The position numbers were made by a program, and so were the translations under genes. Under the pieces are notes generated by a model. It was not told the origin of the DNA and did not search any database. It saw nothing but the letters and a program-made list of their open reading frames with translations. Below, one piece after another: positions 26,100-37,905 of a DNA stretch of 64,000 bases (positions are counted from its first letter, which is position 1; each line of letters starts with the position of its first letter). This DNA is from Phocoena phocoena (Eukaryota; Chordata; Mammalia; Artiodactyla; Phocoenidae). The stretch covers positions 2,094,501 through 2,158,500 of the forward strand of contig NW_027077440.1 of the NCBI RefSeq assembly GCF_963924675.1, written 5' to 3'.

Positions 26100-29000
26100 C
26101 CTTTGAAGTCATACTGCATGGTCCCCATTCCGTGGGTCCCAACTCTCCAGGTTCAAGGGATTCTTCCTTCAGCTAAAACATGCATGGGAAACACAGAGTA
26201 TGGTACACCGTGAGATTGGGAAACGATTTAAAATGGATCTCAGTTTTCGTATCCTTGTCCTCGGGTTCACTATTCCAGACGCATTACTAACACTCTCCCC
26301 GCTTGGAGAGTCAGTGCCTTTAACCTCCTGTTTGGCACAGCTTGCAATTTCTGTGCCAGATGAACAGGAATAGGGAGAACCAATGAGAGACTAGCTGTAG
26401 GTGTCTGCACGGGCAAATGTAACGCTCATTGCCGACCAGGAAGAGGAATTAAACAAAGGCTCAGCATGCCCTGCTGAAAACAGATTAGGGCCTGAAGCAA
26501 TCCTGCGGTTTTGTGCCCAGCTCACAAGAAAGCGAGTTGAAGAAAGGAGCTCAGGGGCACTGTAATTCACAAACCTGCAGAGTTATAAATGACAGCTATC
26601 CTCAAAAAATATATTGAAGTAAGCCTGCCAAGGGGACTTGAAAGCGGGGCAGAATTTCAGGAAAACCATTGCGTGGGGTAGACTGGAATTGCCCTGAAAG
26701 CATAGGAAAAGAGGCAGAACGTCAAAAATGATGCACTTGGCCAAAAAGGGCGTATGCGTTTTTTCCTGAATATATTCAGGGAAAAACGCATACGCCCTTT
26801 TTGGCCAACCAAGCAAGCCTGTAAAGGATATCTGCACTACAATGAAGTCTCACTGCCCCCCGGGCAAAAGGGCCATCTGAAAAAAGTGTAAAATCCAGAA
26901 AGGTAGCACAGGATATGGAGAACAGGGAGCCTTTTTATGCTGATTGGCAGGATGTAAATTGCCAACAGCCACCCTGGAGAAGTGTATGGTGTTTCCTGAA
27001 ACACATAAGAAACAAAGCAACACAGCCTATGGCACTTCCACTTATGGTCCTATAGCTTAGGAAATTAAAATCAAAAACAGACAACCACCCAAATATTTGG
27101 GACGGCTGAGTTCACAAGAAGCTCGTCTACAGTCTCAGGTAAATATCCCAGAAAGCAAAAAATGGATAAAGAAATTGTGGCACGTACGTACAATGCAATA
27201 TCACTCAGCAATGAAATCTGTGTCATCAGGCCCGTAGCGGCATAGTGAGTGGATGCAGGTACGGTGATTCTACGTGAACTACGTCACACAGAAAAAGAAA
27301 CATCATAAGTTATCACTAATACACGGAATGTAAACTTGACTACACATGAACTGAATTACAAAACAGAACAGGGTCTCAAATTTAGAAAACCAACTTGCTT
27401 ATGGGAAAGGTGCGTTGGGGTGCTGCATAAAACCAGAGACTGAAATTAGCACAGATAACTTTCCATAAGCCAAATATGTAATAGACAAGACCTATTCCTT
27501 GCTCAACAAAATGGACTCAACACCACATATTCAACGCCTAGGAATATACCTGACTAGGAAGAATCTTAAAACCCATGGATTTATATGTCTCCGTAAGAGA
27601 ATGAAGCGTGTGTACAGAGGCCGAAACGCAGCAGTGAAAATCCGATAAATCCCATTATCAAAATAAATTTCAAAAACAAAACACAAAGACAGTGAAATAG
27701 AGAGCAATTCTTAAATAATTCACTCAGGGCATGTGATGCAACCGGGATTTACCACATCTATACCCAGAGCTGGTTGAGACATAAGGCTGGATACTTCAGG
27801 CTGATAGCATTGGTGAGTTTCGGTGAGCAAATGCAGACCGTTTGAAGTCATACTGCATGGTATCCATTCCATGGGTCACAACTCTCCAGGTTCAAGGGAT
27901 TCTTCCTCCAGCTAAAACATTCATGGGAAACCCAGAGTATCGTCCACCGTGTGATTTGGAAACGATTTAAAATGCATCTCAGTTTTCGTATCCTGGTCCT
28001 CGGGTTCACCATTCCAGATGCTTTACTAACACTCTCCCTACTTGGAGAGTCAGTGCCTTTAACCTCCTGTTTGGCACAGCTTGCTATTTCTGTGCAAGAT
28101 GAACAGGAATAGGGAGAACCAATGAGAGACTAGCTATAGGTGTGTGCACGAGCAAATGTAACGCTCATTTCCCTCCAGGAAGAGGTATTAACCAAAGGCT
28201 CAGCGTGCCCTGCCAGAAACAGATTAGGGCCTGAAGCAATCCTGCGGTTTTGTGCCCAGGTCACAAGAAAGCGAGTTGAAGAAAGGAGCTCAGGGGCACT
28301 GTAATTCACAAACCTGCAGAGTTATAAATGAGAGCTATCCTCCAAAAATATATTGAAGTAAGCCTGCGAAGGGGACTTGAAACCGGGGCAGAATTTCAGG
28401 AAAACCATTGCGTGGGGTAGACTGGAATTGCCCTGAAAGCATAGGAAAAGAGGCAGAACGTCATAAATGATGCACTTGGCCAAAAAGTGTGTGTGCGTTT
28501 TTTCCTGAATATATTCAGGAGAAAACGCATACGCACTCTTTGGCCAACCAAGCAAGCCTGTAAAGGATATCTGCACTACAATGAAGTCTCACTGCCCCCC
28601 TGGCAAAAGGGCCATGTGAAAAAAGTGTAAAATCTAGAAAGGTAGGATTTGGAGAAGAGGGAGCCTTGTTATGCTGATTGGCAGGATGTAAATTGCCAGC
28701 AGCCACCCTGGAGAAGTGTATGGTGTTTCCTGAAACACGTAAGAAACAAAGCAACACAGCCTATGGCACGTCCACTTACGGTCCTATAGCTTACGGAAAT
28801 TAAAATCAAAAACAGACAGCCACCCCAATATTTGGGACGGCTGTGTTCACAAGAAGCTCGTCTACAGTATCAGGGAAATATCCCAGAAAGCAAAAATGGA
28901 TAAAGAAGTTGTGGCACGTACGTACAATGCAATATCACTCAGCAATGAAATCTGTGTCATCAGGCCCGTAGCGGCATAGTGAGTGGATGCAGGTACGGTG

Positions 29001-32000
29001 ATTCTACGTGAACTACGTCACACAGAAAAAGAAACATCATAAGATATCACTAATACACGGAATGTAATCTTGACTACACATGAACAGAATTACAAAACAG
29101 AACAGGGTCTCAAATTTAGAAAACCATCTAGTGCTTGCTTATGGGGAAAGGCGCCTTGGGGCGCTGCATAAAACCAGAGACTGAAATTAGCACAGATAAC
29201 TTTCCATAAGCCAAATATGTAATAGACAAGACCTACTCCATGCTCAACGAAATGGACCCAACACCACATATTCAACGCCTAGGAACATACCTGACTAGGA
29301 AGAATCTTAAAACCCATGGATATATATGTGTCCGTAAGAGAATGAAGCGTGTGTACAGCGGCCGAAATGCAGCAGTGAAAATCCGATAAATCCCATTACC
29401 AAAATAAGTTTCGAAAACAAAACACAAAGACAGTGAAATAGAGAGCAATTCTTAAATAATTCACTCAGGGCATGTGATGCAACCGGGATTGACCACATCT
29501 ACACCCACAACTGGTTGATACATAAGGCTGGACACTTCAGGCTGATAGCTTTGGTGAGTTTCGGTGAGCAAATACAGACCCTTTGAAGTCATACTGCATG
29601 GTACATATTCCATGGGTCCCAACTCTCCAGGTTCAAGGCATTCTTCCTCCAGCTAAAACATGCATGGGAAACCCAGAGTATCGTCCACCGTGTGATTGGG
29701 AAACGATTTAAAATGCATCTCAGTTTTCGTATCCTGGTTCTCGGGTTCACCATTCCAGATGCTTTACTAACACTCTCCCCGCTTGGAGAGTCAGTGCCTT
29801 TAACCTCCTCTTTCGCACAGCTTGCAATTTCTGTGCAAGATGAACAGGAATAGGGAGAACCAATGAGAGACTAGCTGTAGGTGTCTGCACGGGCAAATAT
29901 AACGCTCATTTCCCACCAGGAAGAGAAATTAACCAAAGGCTAGGTGTGCCTGCCGGAAACAGATTAGGGCCTGAAGCAATCCTGCGGTTTTGTGCCCAGC
30001 TCACAAGAAAGCGAGTTGAAGAAAGGAGGTCAGGGGCACTGTAATTCACAAAACTGCAGAGTTATAAATGACAGCTATCCTCCAAAAATATATTGAAGTA
30101 AGCCTGCGAAGGGGACTTGAAAGCGGGGCAGAATTTCAGGAAAACGATTGCAGGGGGTAGACTGGAATTGCCCTGAAAGCATAGGAAAAGAGGCAGAACG
30201 TCGACAATGATGCACTTGGCCAAAAAGGGCGTATGCGTGTTTTCCTGAATATATTCAGGAAAAAACGCATACGCCCATTTGGCCAACCAAGAAAGCCTGT
30301 AAAGGAAATCTGCACTACAATGAAATCTCACTGCCCCTCCCCGGGCAAAAGGGCCATCTGAAAAAAGTGTAAAATCGAGAAAGGTAGGACAGGATATGGA
30401 GAACAGGGAGCCTTGTTATGCTGATTGGCAGGATGTAAATTGCCAGCAGCCACCCTGGAGTAGTGTATGGTGTTTCCTGAAACACGTAAGAAACAAAGCA
30501 ACACAGCCTATGGCACTTCCACTTATGGTCCTATAGCTTACGGAAATTAAAATGAAAAACAGACAGCCACCCCAATATTTAGGACGGCTGTGTTCTCAAG
30601 AAGCTCGTCTACAGTATCAGGTAAATATCCCAGAAAGCAAAAAATGGATAAAGAAATTGTGGCACGTACGTACAATGCAATATCACTCAGCAATGAAATC
30701 TGTGTCATCAGGCCCGTAGCGCCATAGTGAGTGGATGCAGGTACGTTGATTCTACGTGAACTACGTCACACAGAAATAGAAACATCAAAAGATATCACTA
30801 ATACACGGAATGTAAACTTGACTACAGATTAACTGAATTACATAACAGAACAGGGTTTCAAATTTAGAAAACCAACTAGTGCTTGCTTATGGGGAAAGGT
30901 GCCTTGGGGTACTGCATAAAACCAGAGACTGAAATTAGCACAGATAACATTCCATAAGCCAAATATGTAAAAGACAAGACCTACTCCTTGCTCAACGAAA
31001 TAGACTCAACACCACATATTCAACGCCTAGGAATATACCTGACTAGGAAGAATATTAAAACCCATGGATATATATGTCTCCGTAAGAGAATCAAGCGTGT
31101 GTACAGCGGCAGAAACGCAGCAGTGAAAATCCGATAAATCCCATTATCAAAATAAATTTCGAAAACAAAACACAAAGACAGTGAAATAGAGAGCAATTCT
31201 TAAATAATTCACTCAGGGCATGTGATGCAACCGGGATTTAACACATCTACACCCAGAGCTGGTTGAGACATAAAGCTGGACACTTCAGGCTGATAGCATT
31301 GGTGAGTTTCGGTGAGCAAATGCAGACACTTTGAAGTCATACTGCATGGTACCTATTCCATGGGTCCCAACTTTCCAGGTTCAAGGGATTCTTCCTCCAG
31401 CTAAAACATGCATGGGAAACCCACAGTATGGTCCACCGTGTGATTGGGAAACGATTTAAAATGCATCTCAGTTTTTGTATCCTGGTCCTCGGGTTCACCA
31501 TTCCAGATGCTTTACTAACACTCTCCCTGCTTGGGGAGTCAGTGCCTTTAACCTCCTGTTTGGCACAGCTTGCAATTTCTGTGCAAGATGAACAGAAATA
31601 GGGAGAACCAATGAGAGACTAGCTGTAGGTGTCTGCACGGGCAAATGTAACGCTCATTTCCGACAAGGAAGAGGAATTAACCAAAGGCTCAGCGTGCCCT
31701 GCCGGAAACAGATTAGGGCCTGAAGCAATCCTGCGGTTTTGTGCCCAGCTCACAAGAAAGCGAGTTGAAGAAAGGAGCTCAGGGGCACTGTAATTCACAA
31801 ACCTGCAGAGTTATAAATGAAAGCTATCCTCCAAAAATATATTGAAGTAAGCCTGCGAAAGGGACTTGAAAGCGGGGCAGAATTTCAGGAAAACGATTGC
31901 AGGGGGTAGACTGGAATTGCCCTGAAAGCATAGGAAAAGAGGCAGAACGTCGACAATGATGCTCTTGGCCAGAAAGGGCGTATGCGTTTTTTCCTGCATA

Positions 32001-35000
32001 TATTAAGGAAAAAATGCATACGCACTTTTTGGCCAACCAAGCAAGCCTGTAAAGGAAATCTGCACTACAATGAAGTCTCACTGCCCCCCGGGCAAAAGGG
32101 CCATCTGAAAAAAGTGTAAAATCCAGAAAGGTAGGACAGGATATGGAGAACAGGGAGCCTTGCTATGCTGATTGGCAGAATGTAAATTGCCAGCAGCCAC
32201 CCTGGAGAAGTGTATGGTGTTTCCTGAAACACGTAAGAAACAAAGCATCAGAGCCTATGGCACTTCCACTTATGGTCCTATAGCTTACGGAAATTAAAAT
32301 CAAAAACAGACAGCCACCCCAATATTTGGGACGGCTGTGTTCACAAGAAGATCGTCTACAGTATCAGGTAAATATCCCAGAAAGCAAAAAATGGATAAAA
32401 ATTGTGGCACGTACGTACAATGCAATATCACTCAGCAATGAAATCTGTGTCATCAGGCCCGTAGCGGCATAGTGAGTGGATGCAGGTACGGTGATTCTAC
32501 GTGAGCTACGTCACACAGAAAAAGAAATATCATAAGATATCACTAATACACGGAATGTAAACTTGACTACACATGAACTGAATTACAAAACAGAACAGGG
32601 TTTCAAATTTAGAAAACCAACTAGTGCTTGCTTATGGGAAAAGGTGCCTTGGGGTGCTGCATAAAACCAGAGACTGAAATTAGCACAGATAACTTTCCAT
32701 AAGCCAAATATGTAATAGACAAGACCTACTCCTTGCTCAACGAAATGGACTCAACACCACATATTCAACGCCTAGGAATATACCTGACTAGGAAGAATCT
32801 TAAAACCCATGGATATATATGTCTCCGTAAGAGAATCAAGCGTGTGTACAGCGGCCGAAATGCAGCAGTGAAAATCAGATAAATCCCATTATCAAAATAT
32901 ATTTCGAAAACAAAACACAAAGATAGTGAAATAGAGAGCAATTCTTAATAATTCACTCAGGGCATGTGATGCAACCGGGATTTACCACATCTACACCCAG
33001 AGCTGGTTGAGACATAAGGCTGGACACTTCAGGGTGATAGCATTGGTGAGTTGCGGTGAGCAAATGCGGACCCTTTGAAGTCATACTGCATGGTACCCAT
33101 TCCATGTGTCCCAACTCTCCAGGTTCAAGGCATTCTTCCTCCAGCTAAAACATGCATGGGAAACCCAGAGTATCGTCCACCGTGTGATTGGGAAACGATT
33201 TAAAATGCATCTCAGTTTTCGTATCCTGGTCCTTGGGTTCACCATTCCAGATGCTTTACTAACACTCTCCCCGCTTGGAGAGTCAGTGCCTTTAACCTCC
33301 TCTTTGGCACAGCTTGCAATTTCTGTGCAAGATGAACAGGAATAGGGAGAACCAATGAGAGACTAGCTGTAGGTGTCTGCACGGGCAAATGTAACGCTCA
33401 TTGCCGACCTGGAAGAGGAATTAAACAAAGGCTCAGCGTGCCCTGCTGAAAACAGATTAGGGCCTGAAGCAATCCTGCGGTTTTGTGCCCAGCTCACAAG
33501 AAAGCGAGTTGAAGAAAGGAGCTCAGGGGCACTGTAATTCACAAACCTGCAGAGTTATAAATGACAGCTATCCTCCAAAAATATATTGAAGTAAGCCTGC
33601 GAAGGGGACTTGAATGCGGGGCAGAATTTCAGGAAAACGATTGCAGGGGGTAGACAGGAATTGCCCTGGAAGCATAGGAAAAGAGGCAGAACGTCGACAA
33701 TGATGCACTTGGCCAAAAAGGACGTATGCGTTTTTTCCTGAATATATTCAGGAAAAAACGCATATGCCCTTTTTGGCCAACCTAGCAAGCCTGTAAAGGA
33801 AATCTGCACTACAGTGAAATCTCACTGCCCCCCGGGCAAAAGGGCCATCTGAAAAAAGTGTAAATTCCAGAAAGGCAGGACAGGATATGGAGAACAGGGA
33901 GCCTTGTTATGCTGATTGGCAGGATGTAAATTGCCAGCAGCCACCCTGGAGAAGTGTATGGTGTTATCTGAAACAGCATAGAAACAAAGCAACACAGCCT
34001 ATGGCACTTCCACTTATGGTCCTATAGCTTACGGAAATTAAAATCAAAAACAGACAGCCACCCCAATATTTCGGACGGCTGTGTTCACAAGAAGCTCGTC
34101 TACAGTATCAGGTAAATATCCCAGAAAGCAAAAAATGGATAAAGAAGTTGTGGCACGTACGTACAATGCAATATCACTCAGCAATGAAATCTGTGTCATC
34201 AGGCCCATAGCGGCATAGTGAGTGGATGCAGGTAGGGTGATTCTACGTGAACTACGTCACACAGAAAAAGAAACATCATAAGATATCACTAATACACGGA
34301 ATGTAAACTTGACTACACATGAACTGAATTAGTAAACAGAACAGGGTCTCAAATTTAGAAAACCAACTAGTGCTTGCTTACGGGAAAAGGTGCCATGGGG
34401 TGCTGCATAAAACCAGAGACTGAAATTAGCACAGATAACTTTCCATAAGCCAAATATGTAATAGACAAGACCTACTCCTTGCTCAACGAAATGGACCGAA
34501 CACCACATATTCAACGCCTAGGAATATACCTGACTAGGAAGAATCTAAAAACCCATGGATATATATGTCTCCGTAAGACAATCAAGCGTGTGTACAGCGG
34601 CCGAACCGCAGCAGTGAAAATCCGATAAATCACATTATCAAAATAAATTTCGAAAACAAAACACAAAGACAGTGAAATAGAGAGCAATTCTTAAATAATT
34701 CACTCAGGGCATGTGATGCAACCAGGATTTACCACATCTACACCCAGAGCTGGTTGAGACATAAGGCTGGACACTTCAGGCTGATAGCATTGGTGAGTTT
34801 CGGTGAGCAAATACAGACCCTTTGAAGTCATACTGCATAGTACCCATTCCATGGGTCCCAACTCTCCAGGTTCAAGGCATTCTTCCTCCAGCTAAAACAT
34901 GCAGGGGAAACCAAGAGTATCGTCCACCGTGTGATTGGGAAACGATTTAAAATGCATCTCAGTTTTCGTATCCTGGTCCTCGGGTTCACCATTCCAGATG

Positions 35001-35300
35001 CTTTACTAACACTCTCCCCGCTTGGAGAGTCAGTGCCTTTCACCTCCTGTTTGGCACAGTTTGCAATTTCTGTGCAAGATGAACAGGAATAGGGAGAACC
35101 AATGAGAGACTAGCTGTAGGTGTCTGCACGGGCAAATGTAACGCTCATTGCCCACCAGGAAGAGGAATGAAACAAAGGCTCAGTGTGCCCTGCCAGAAAC
35201 AGATTAGGGCCTGAAGCAATCCTGCGGTTTTGTGCCCAGCTCACAAGAAAGCGAGTTGAAGAAAGGAGCTCAGGGGCACTGTAATTCACAAACCTGCAGA
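26100..35300. repeat. Block of subfamily II satellite monomers
   Basis: Copies with palindrome centres ~26773, 28512, 30252, 32001 and 33745 share the variant ggcacttccacttatggtcctatagctta (given in part: cacttccactt and cctatagctt). This puts a stop codon into the frame that is open in subfamily I copies (aattgcactt, cctattgctt). Copy 2 (~2327) and the two full copies of the second satellite segment also carry it. The diverged edge copies at ~35760 and ~43300 have cacttccactt too, so subfamily II is probably the older form. Confidence 0.75.
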
Positions 35301-35379
35301 GTTATAAATGACAGCTATTCTCCAAAAATATATTGAAGTAAGCCTGCGAAGGGGACTTGAAAGCGGGACAGAATTTCAG

Positions 35380-36863
35380 GAAAACGATTTAAGGGTTAAA
35401 CTGGAATTGCACTTAAAGAATAGGAAAAGAGGCAGAACGTCGATAATGATGCACTTGTCCAAAAAGTGCGGATTCTTTTTTCCCTAAATATATTCAGGAA
35501 AAAACGCATACGCACTTTTTGGCCAACCAAGCAAGCTTGTAAATAAATCTGCAGTACAATGAAGTCTCAGTGCCCCCCAGGGCAAAAGGGCCATTTAAAA
35601 AATTGTAAAATCCAGAAACGGAGGACAGGCAATGGAGAACAGGGATCCTTATTATGCTGATGCATATGATGTAAATTACCGACAGCCATTCTGGAGAAGT
35701 GTTATGTGTTTCCTGAAACACTTAAGAAACAAAGCAACACAGCCTATGGCACTTCCACTTATGGTCCTACAGCTTAGGGAAATTAAAATCAAAAACACCC
35801 AGCCACCTCAAAGTTTGGGACCTCTCTGTTCACAAGAACCTCGTTTACAGTACCAGGTAAATATCTCAGAGAGCAAACAATGGATAATGAAGTTGTGGTA
35901 CGTACGTACAATGGAATATCACTCAGCAATGAAATCTGTGTCATCAGGCCCGTAGCGGCATAGTGGGTGGATTCAGGTATGGTGATTCTACGTGAAATAA
36001 GTCACACATAAAAAGAAACATCATAAAATATCACTAATACACAGTATGTAAACTTGACTACACATGAACTGAATTACAAAACAGAACAGACTCAAATTTA
36101 GAAAACCAACTTGTGCTTGCTTATGGAGAAAGGTGCGTTGGAGTGCTGCATAAAACCAGAGACTGAAATTAGCACAGATACCGTTCCATAAGCCAAATAT
36201 GTAATAGAAAAGACCTACTCCTTGCTCAACGAAATGGACTCAACACCACATATTCAACGCCTAGGAATATACCTGACTAGGAAGAATCTTAAAACCCATG
36301 GATTTATATGTCTCCATAAGAGAATCAAGAGTGTTTACAGCGGCATTAACGCAGCAGTGAAAATCCGATAAATCCCAGTGTCAAAAAAAAATTTCAAAAA
36401 CAAAACACAATGTGAAATAGAGAGCAATTCTTTAATAACTCACACAGGGCATGTGATGCAACCTGGTTTGCCACATCTACACCCAGAGCTGGGTGAGAGA
36501 TAAGGCTGGACCCTTTGGGCTGATAGCATTGGTGAGGTTCAGTGAGCAAATGCAGACCCTTTGATGTCATACTGCCTGGTACCCATTCCATGGTTCCCAA
36601 CTCTCCAGGTTCAAGGGATTCTTCCTTCTGCTAAAATTTGCATGGGAAACCCAGAGTATGCTCCACCGTGTGACTGGGAAACCTTTTTACATGCATGTCT
36701 GTTTTCGTCCCCTGGTACTCAGGTTCACCATTCCAGACCTTTTTCTTACACTCTCCCCATTTGGAGAGTCAGTGCCTTTAACCTCCTGTTTGGCACTGTT
36801 TGCAATTTCTGCGCAAGATGAACAGGAATACGGAGAACCAATGGGAGACTATCTGTAGGTGTG
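35380..36863. repeat. Decayed satellite monomer at the array edge
   Basis: Divergence from the consensus rises sharply from about 35380. Examples are ttaagggttaaactggaattgcact (in part), a broken left palindrome arm at 35455-35490, and many changes through 36400-36860. Loss of homogenisation at the ends of a satellite array is the usual explanation. The monomer is then interrupted by an L1. Confidence 0.8.
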
Positions 36864-36876
36864 TGCACGGGCAAAT
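36864..36876. repeat. Target-site duplication, left copy
   Basis: tgcacgggcaaat borders the L1 on its left and is satellite sequence. The nearly identical tgcacgggcaat lies at 37546-37557 on the other side. Confidence 0.85.
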
Positions 36877-37545
36877 ATTTTTTTAACATCTTTATTGGGG
36901 TATAATTGCTTTACAATGGTGTGTTAGTTTTTGCTTTATAACAAAGTGAATCAGCTATACATATACATATGCTCCCTGTGTCTTCCCTCTTGTGTCTCCC
37001 TCCCTCCCTCTCTCCCCCTTCCACCCCTCCAGGCTGTCCCAACGCCCCGAGCTAATATCCCTGTTCCTTGCGGCTGCTTCCCCCTTGTTATCTACCTTAC
37101 TACATTTGTTAGTGTGTATATGTCCATGACTCTCTCTCGCCCTGTCAAAACTCACCATTCCCCCTCCCCATATCCTCAATTCCGTTCTCCAGTAGGTCTG
37201 CGCCTCTATTCCTGTCTTATCCCTAGGTTCTTCATGACATTTTTTTCCTTTAAATTCCATATATATGTGTTAGCATACGCTATTTGTCTTTTTCTTTCTG
37301 ACTTACTTCACTCTGTATGACAGACTCTAGGTCTATCCATCTCATTACAAATAACTCAGTTTCATTTCTTTTTAAGGCTGAGTAATATTCCATTGTGTAT
37401 ATGTGCCACATCTTCTTTATCCATTCGTGCGATGATGGGCGCTTAGGTTCTTTCCATCTCCGGGCTATTGTAAATAGAGCTGCAATGAACATTTTGGTAC
37501 ATGACTCTTTTAGAATTTTGGTTTTCTCAGGGTATATGGCCAGTA
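36877..37545 (-). mobile_element. 5'-truncated LINE-1 3' end inserted in the satellite
   Basis: Read on the minus strand, this is the last ~670 bp of a cetartiodactyl-type L1: the ORF2 C-terminus followed by the 3'UTR. The L1 3' end therefore lies at the left, where a short T run (36878-36884) stands for a shortened poly(A). The sequence stops at the right at a typical truncation point inside ORF2. Duplicated satellite sequence on both sides shows target-primed insertion into the array rather than assembly error. The element is dead because only the 3' end was copied. Confidence 0.93.
37280..37492 (-). pseudogene. L1 ORF2p C-terminal fragment
   Basis: This 70-codon frame holds the ORF2p C-terminal hallmarks MFIAALFTIARRWKEP and WIKKMWHIYTMEYYSALK. 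It lacks the endonuclease and reverse transcriptase because the element is 5'-truncated, so no functional product is expected. Confidence 0.88.
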
Positions 37546-37557
37546 TGCACGGGCAAT
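37546..37557. repeat. Target-site duplication, right copy
   Basis: tgcacgggcaat repeats the left-flank satellite sequence at 36864-36876, with one base lost or changed. Satellite sequence resumes here in the correct monomer phase. Confidence 0.85.
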
Positions 37558-37905
37558 TTTAACACGCATTTCCCAACAGGAAGAGGAATTAACCAAAGGC
37601 TCAGCATGCCGTGCTGGAACAAGATTAGGGCCTGAAGCAATCCTGCGGTTTTGTGGCCAGCTCAAAAGAAAGCGAGTTGAGGAAAGGAGCTCAGGGGCAC
37701 TGCCATTCACATACCTGCAGACTTATAAATGACAGAAATCGTACAAAAATATATTGAATTAAGGCTGCGAAGAGGACTTGAAAGTGGGGCAGAATTGCTG
37801 GAATCCGATTTCAGGAGGTAGACGTGAATTGCTCTGAAAGCATAAGAGAAGTGGCAGAACCTCGTCAATGAAGCACTTGGCCAAAAAGGGCATATGCATT
37901 TTTTC
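37558..37905. repeat. Satellite remnant ending inside the palindrome
   Basis: This continues the monomer interrupted by the L1 (ggaagaggaattaaccaaagg, then the aatatattgaattaag region). It runs into the left palindrome arm at about 37878-37905, where it reads cttggccaaaaagggcatatg and then ends. The right arm is absent; unrelated GC-rich repeat follows directly. The copy is several times more diverged than those in the array core. Confidence 0.85.

Larger units (their letters stand above)
1..36876. repeat. Satellite array, ~1,746-bp monomer (cetacean common satellite type)
   Basis: About 21 head-to-tail copies of one monomer fill this interval, and the window opens in mid-monomer. Successive palindrome centres fall near 580, 2327, 4074, 5821, 7567, 9311, 11057, 12801, 14547, 16292, 18039, 19786, 21534, 23281, 25027, 26773, 28512, 30252, 32001, 33745 and 35491, giving spacings of 1,739-1,749 bp. 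Copies differ by scattered substitutions and small indels of a few percent. The monomer length and its L1-derived half agree with the known common satellite of whales, which forms C-band heterochromatin. The species assignment is inference. The array is non-coding; every reading frame in it is an incidental repeat of the same frame. Confidence 0.93.

Noticed and set aside
1..36876. A CENP-B box in the satellite monomer, which would suggest a centromeric role.
   Set aside because: Reading the consensus for the pattern nTTCGnnnnAnnCGGGn on both strands gave no match. A computed search of all copies would be needed to exclude rare ones.
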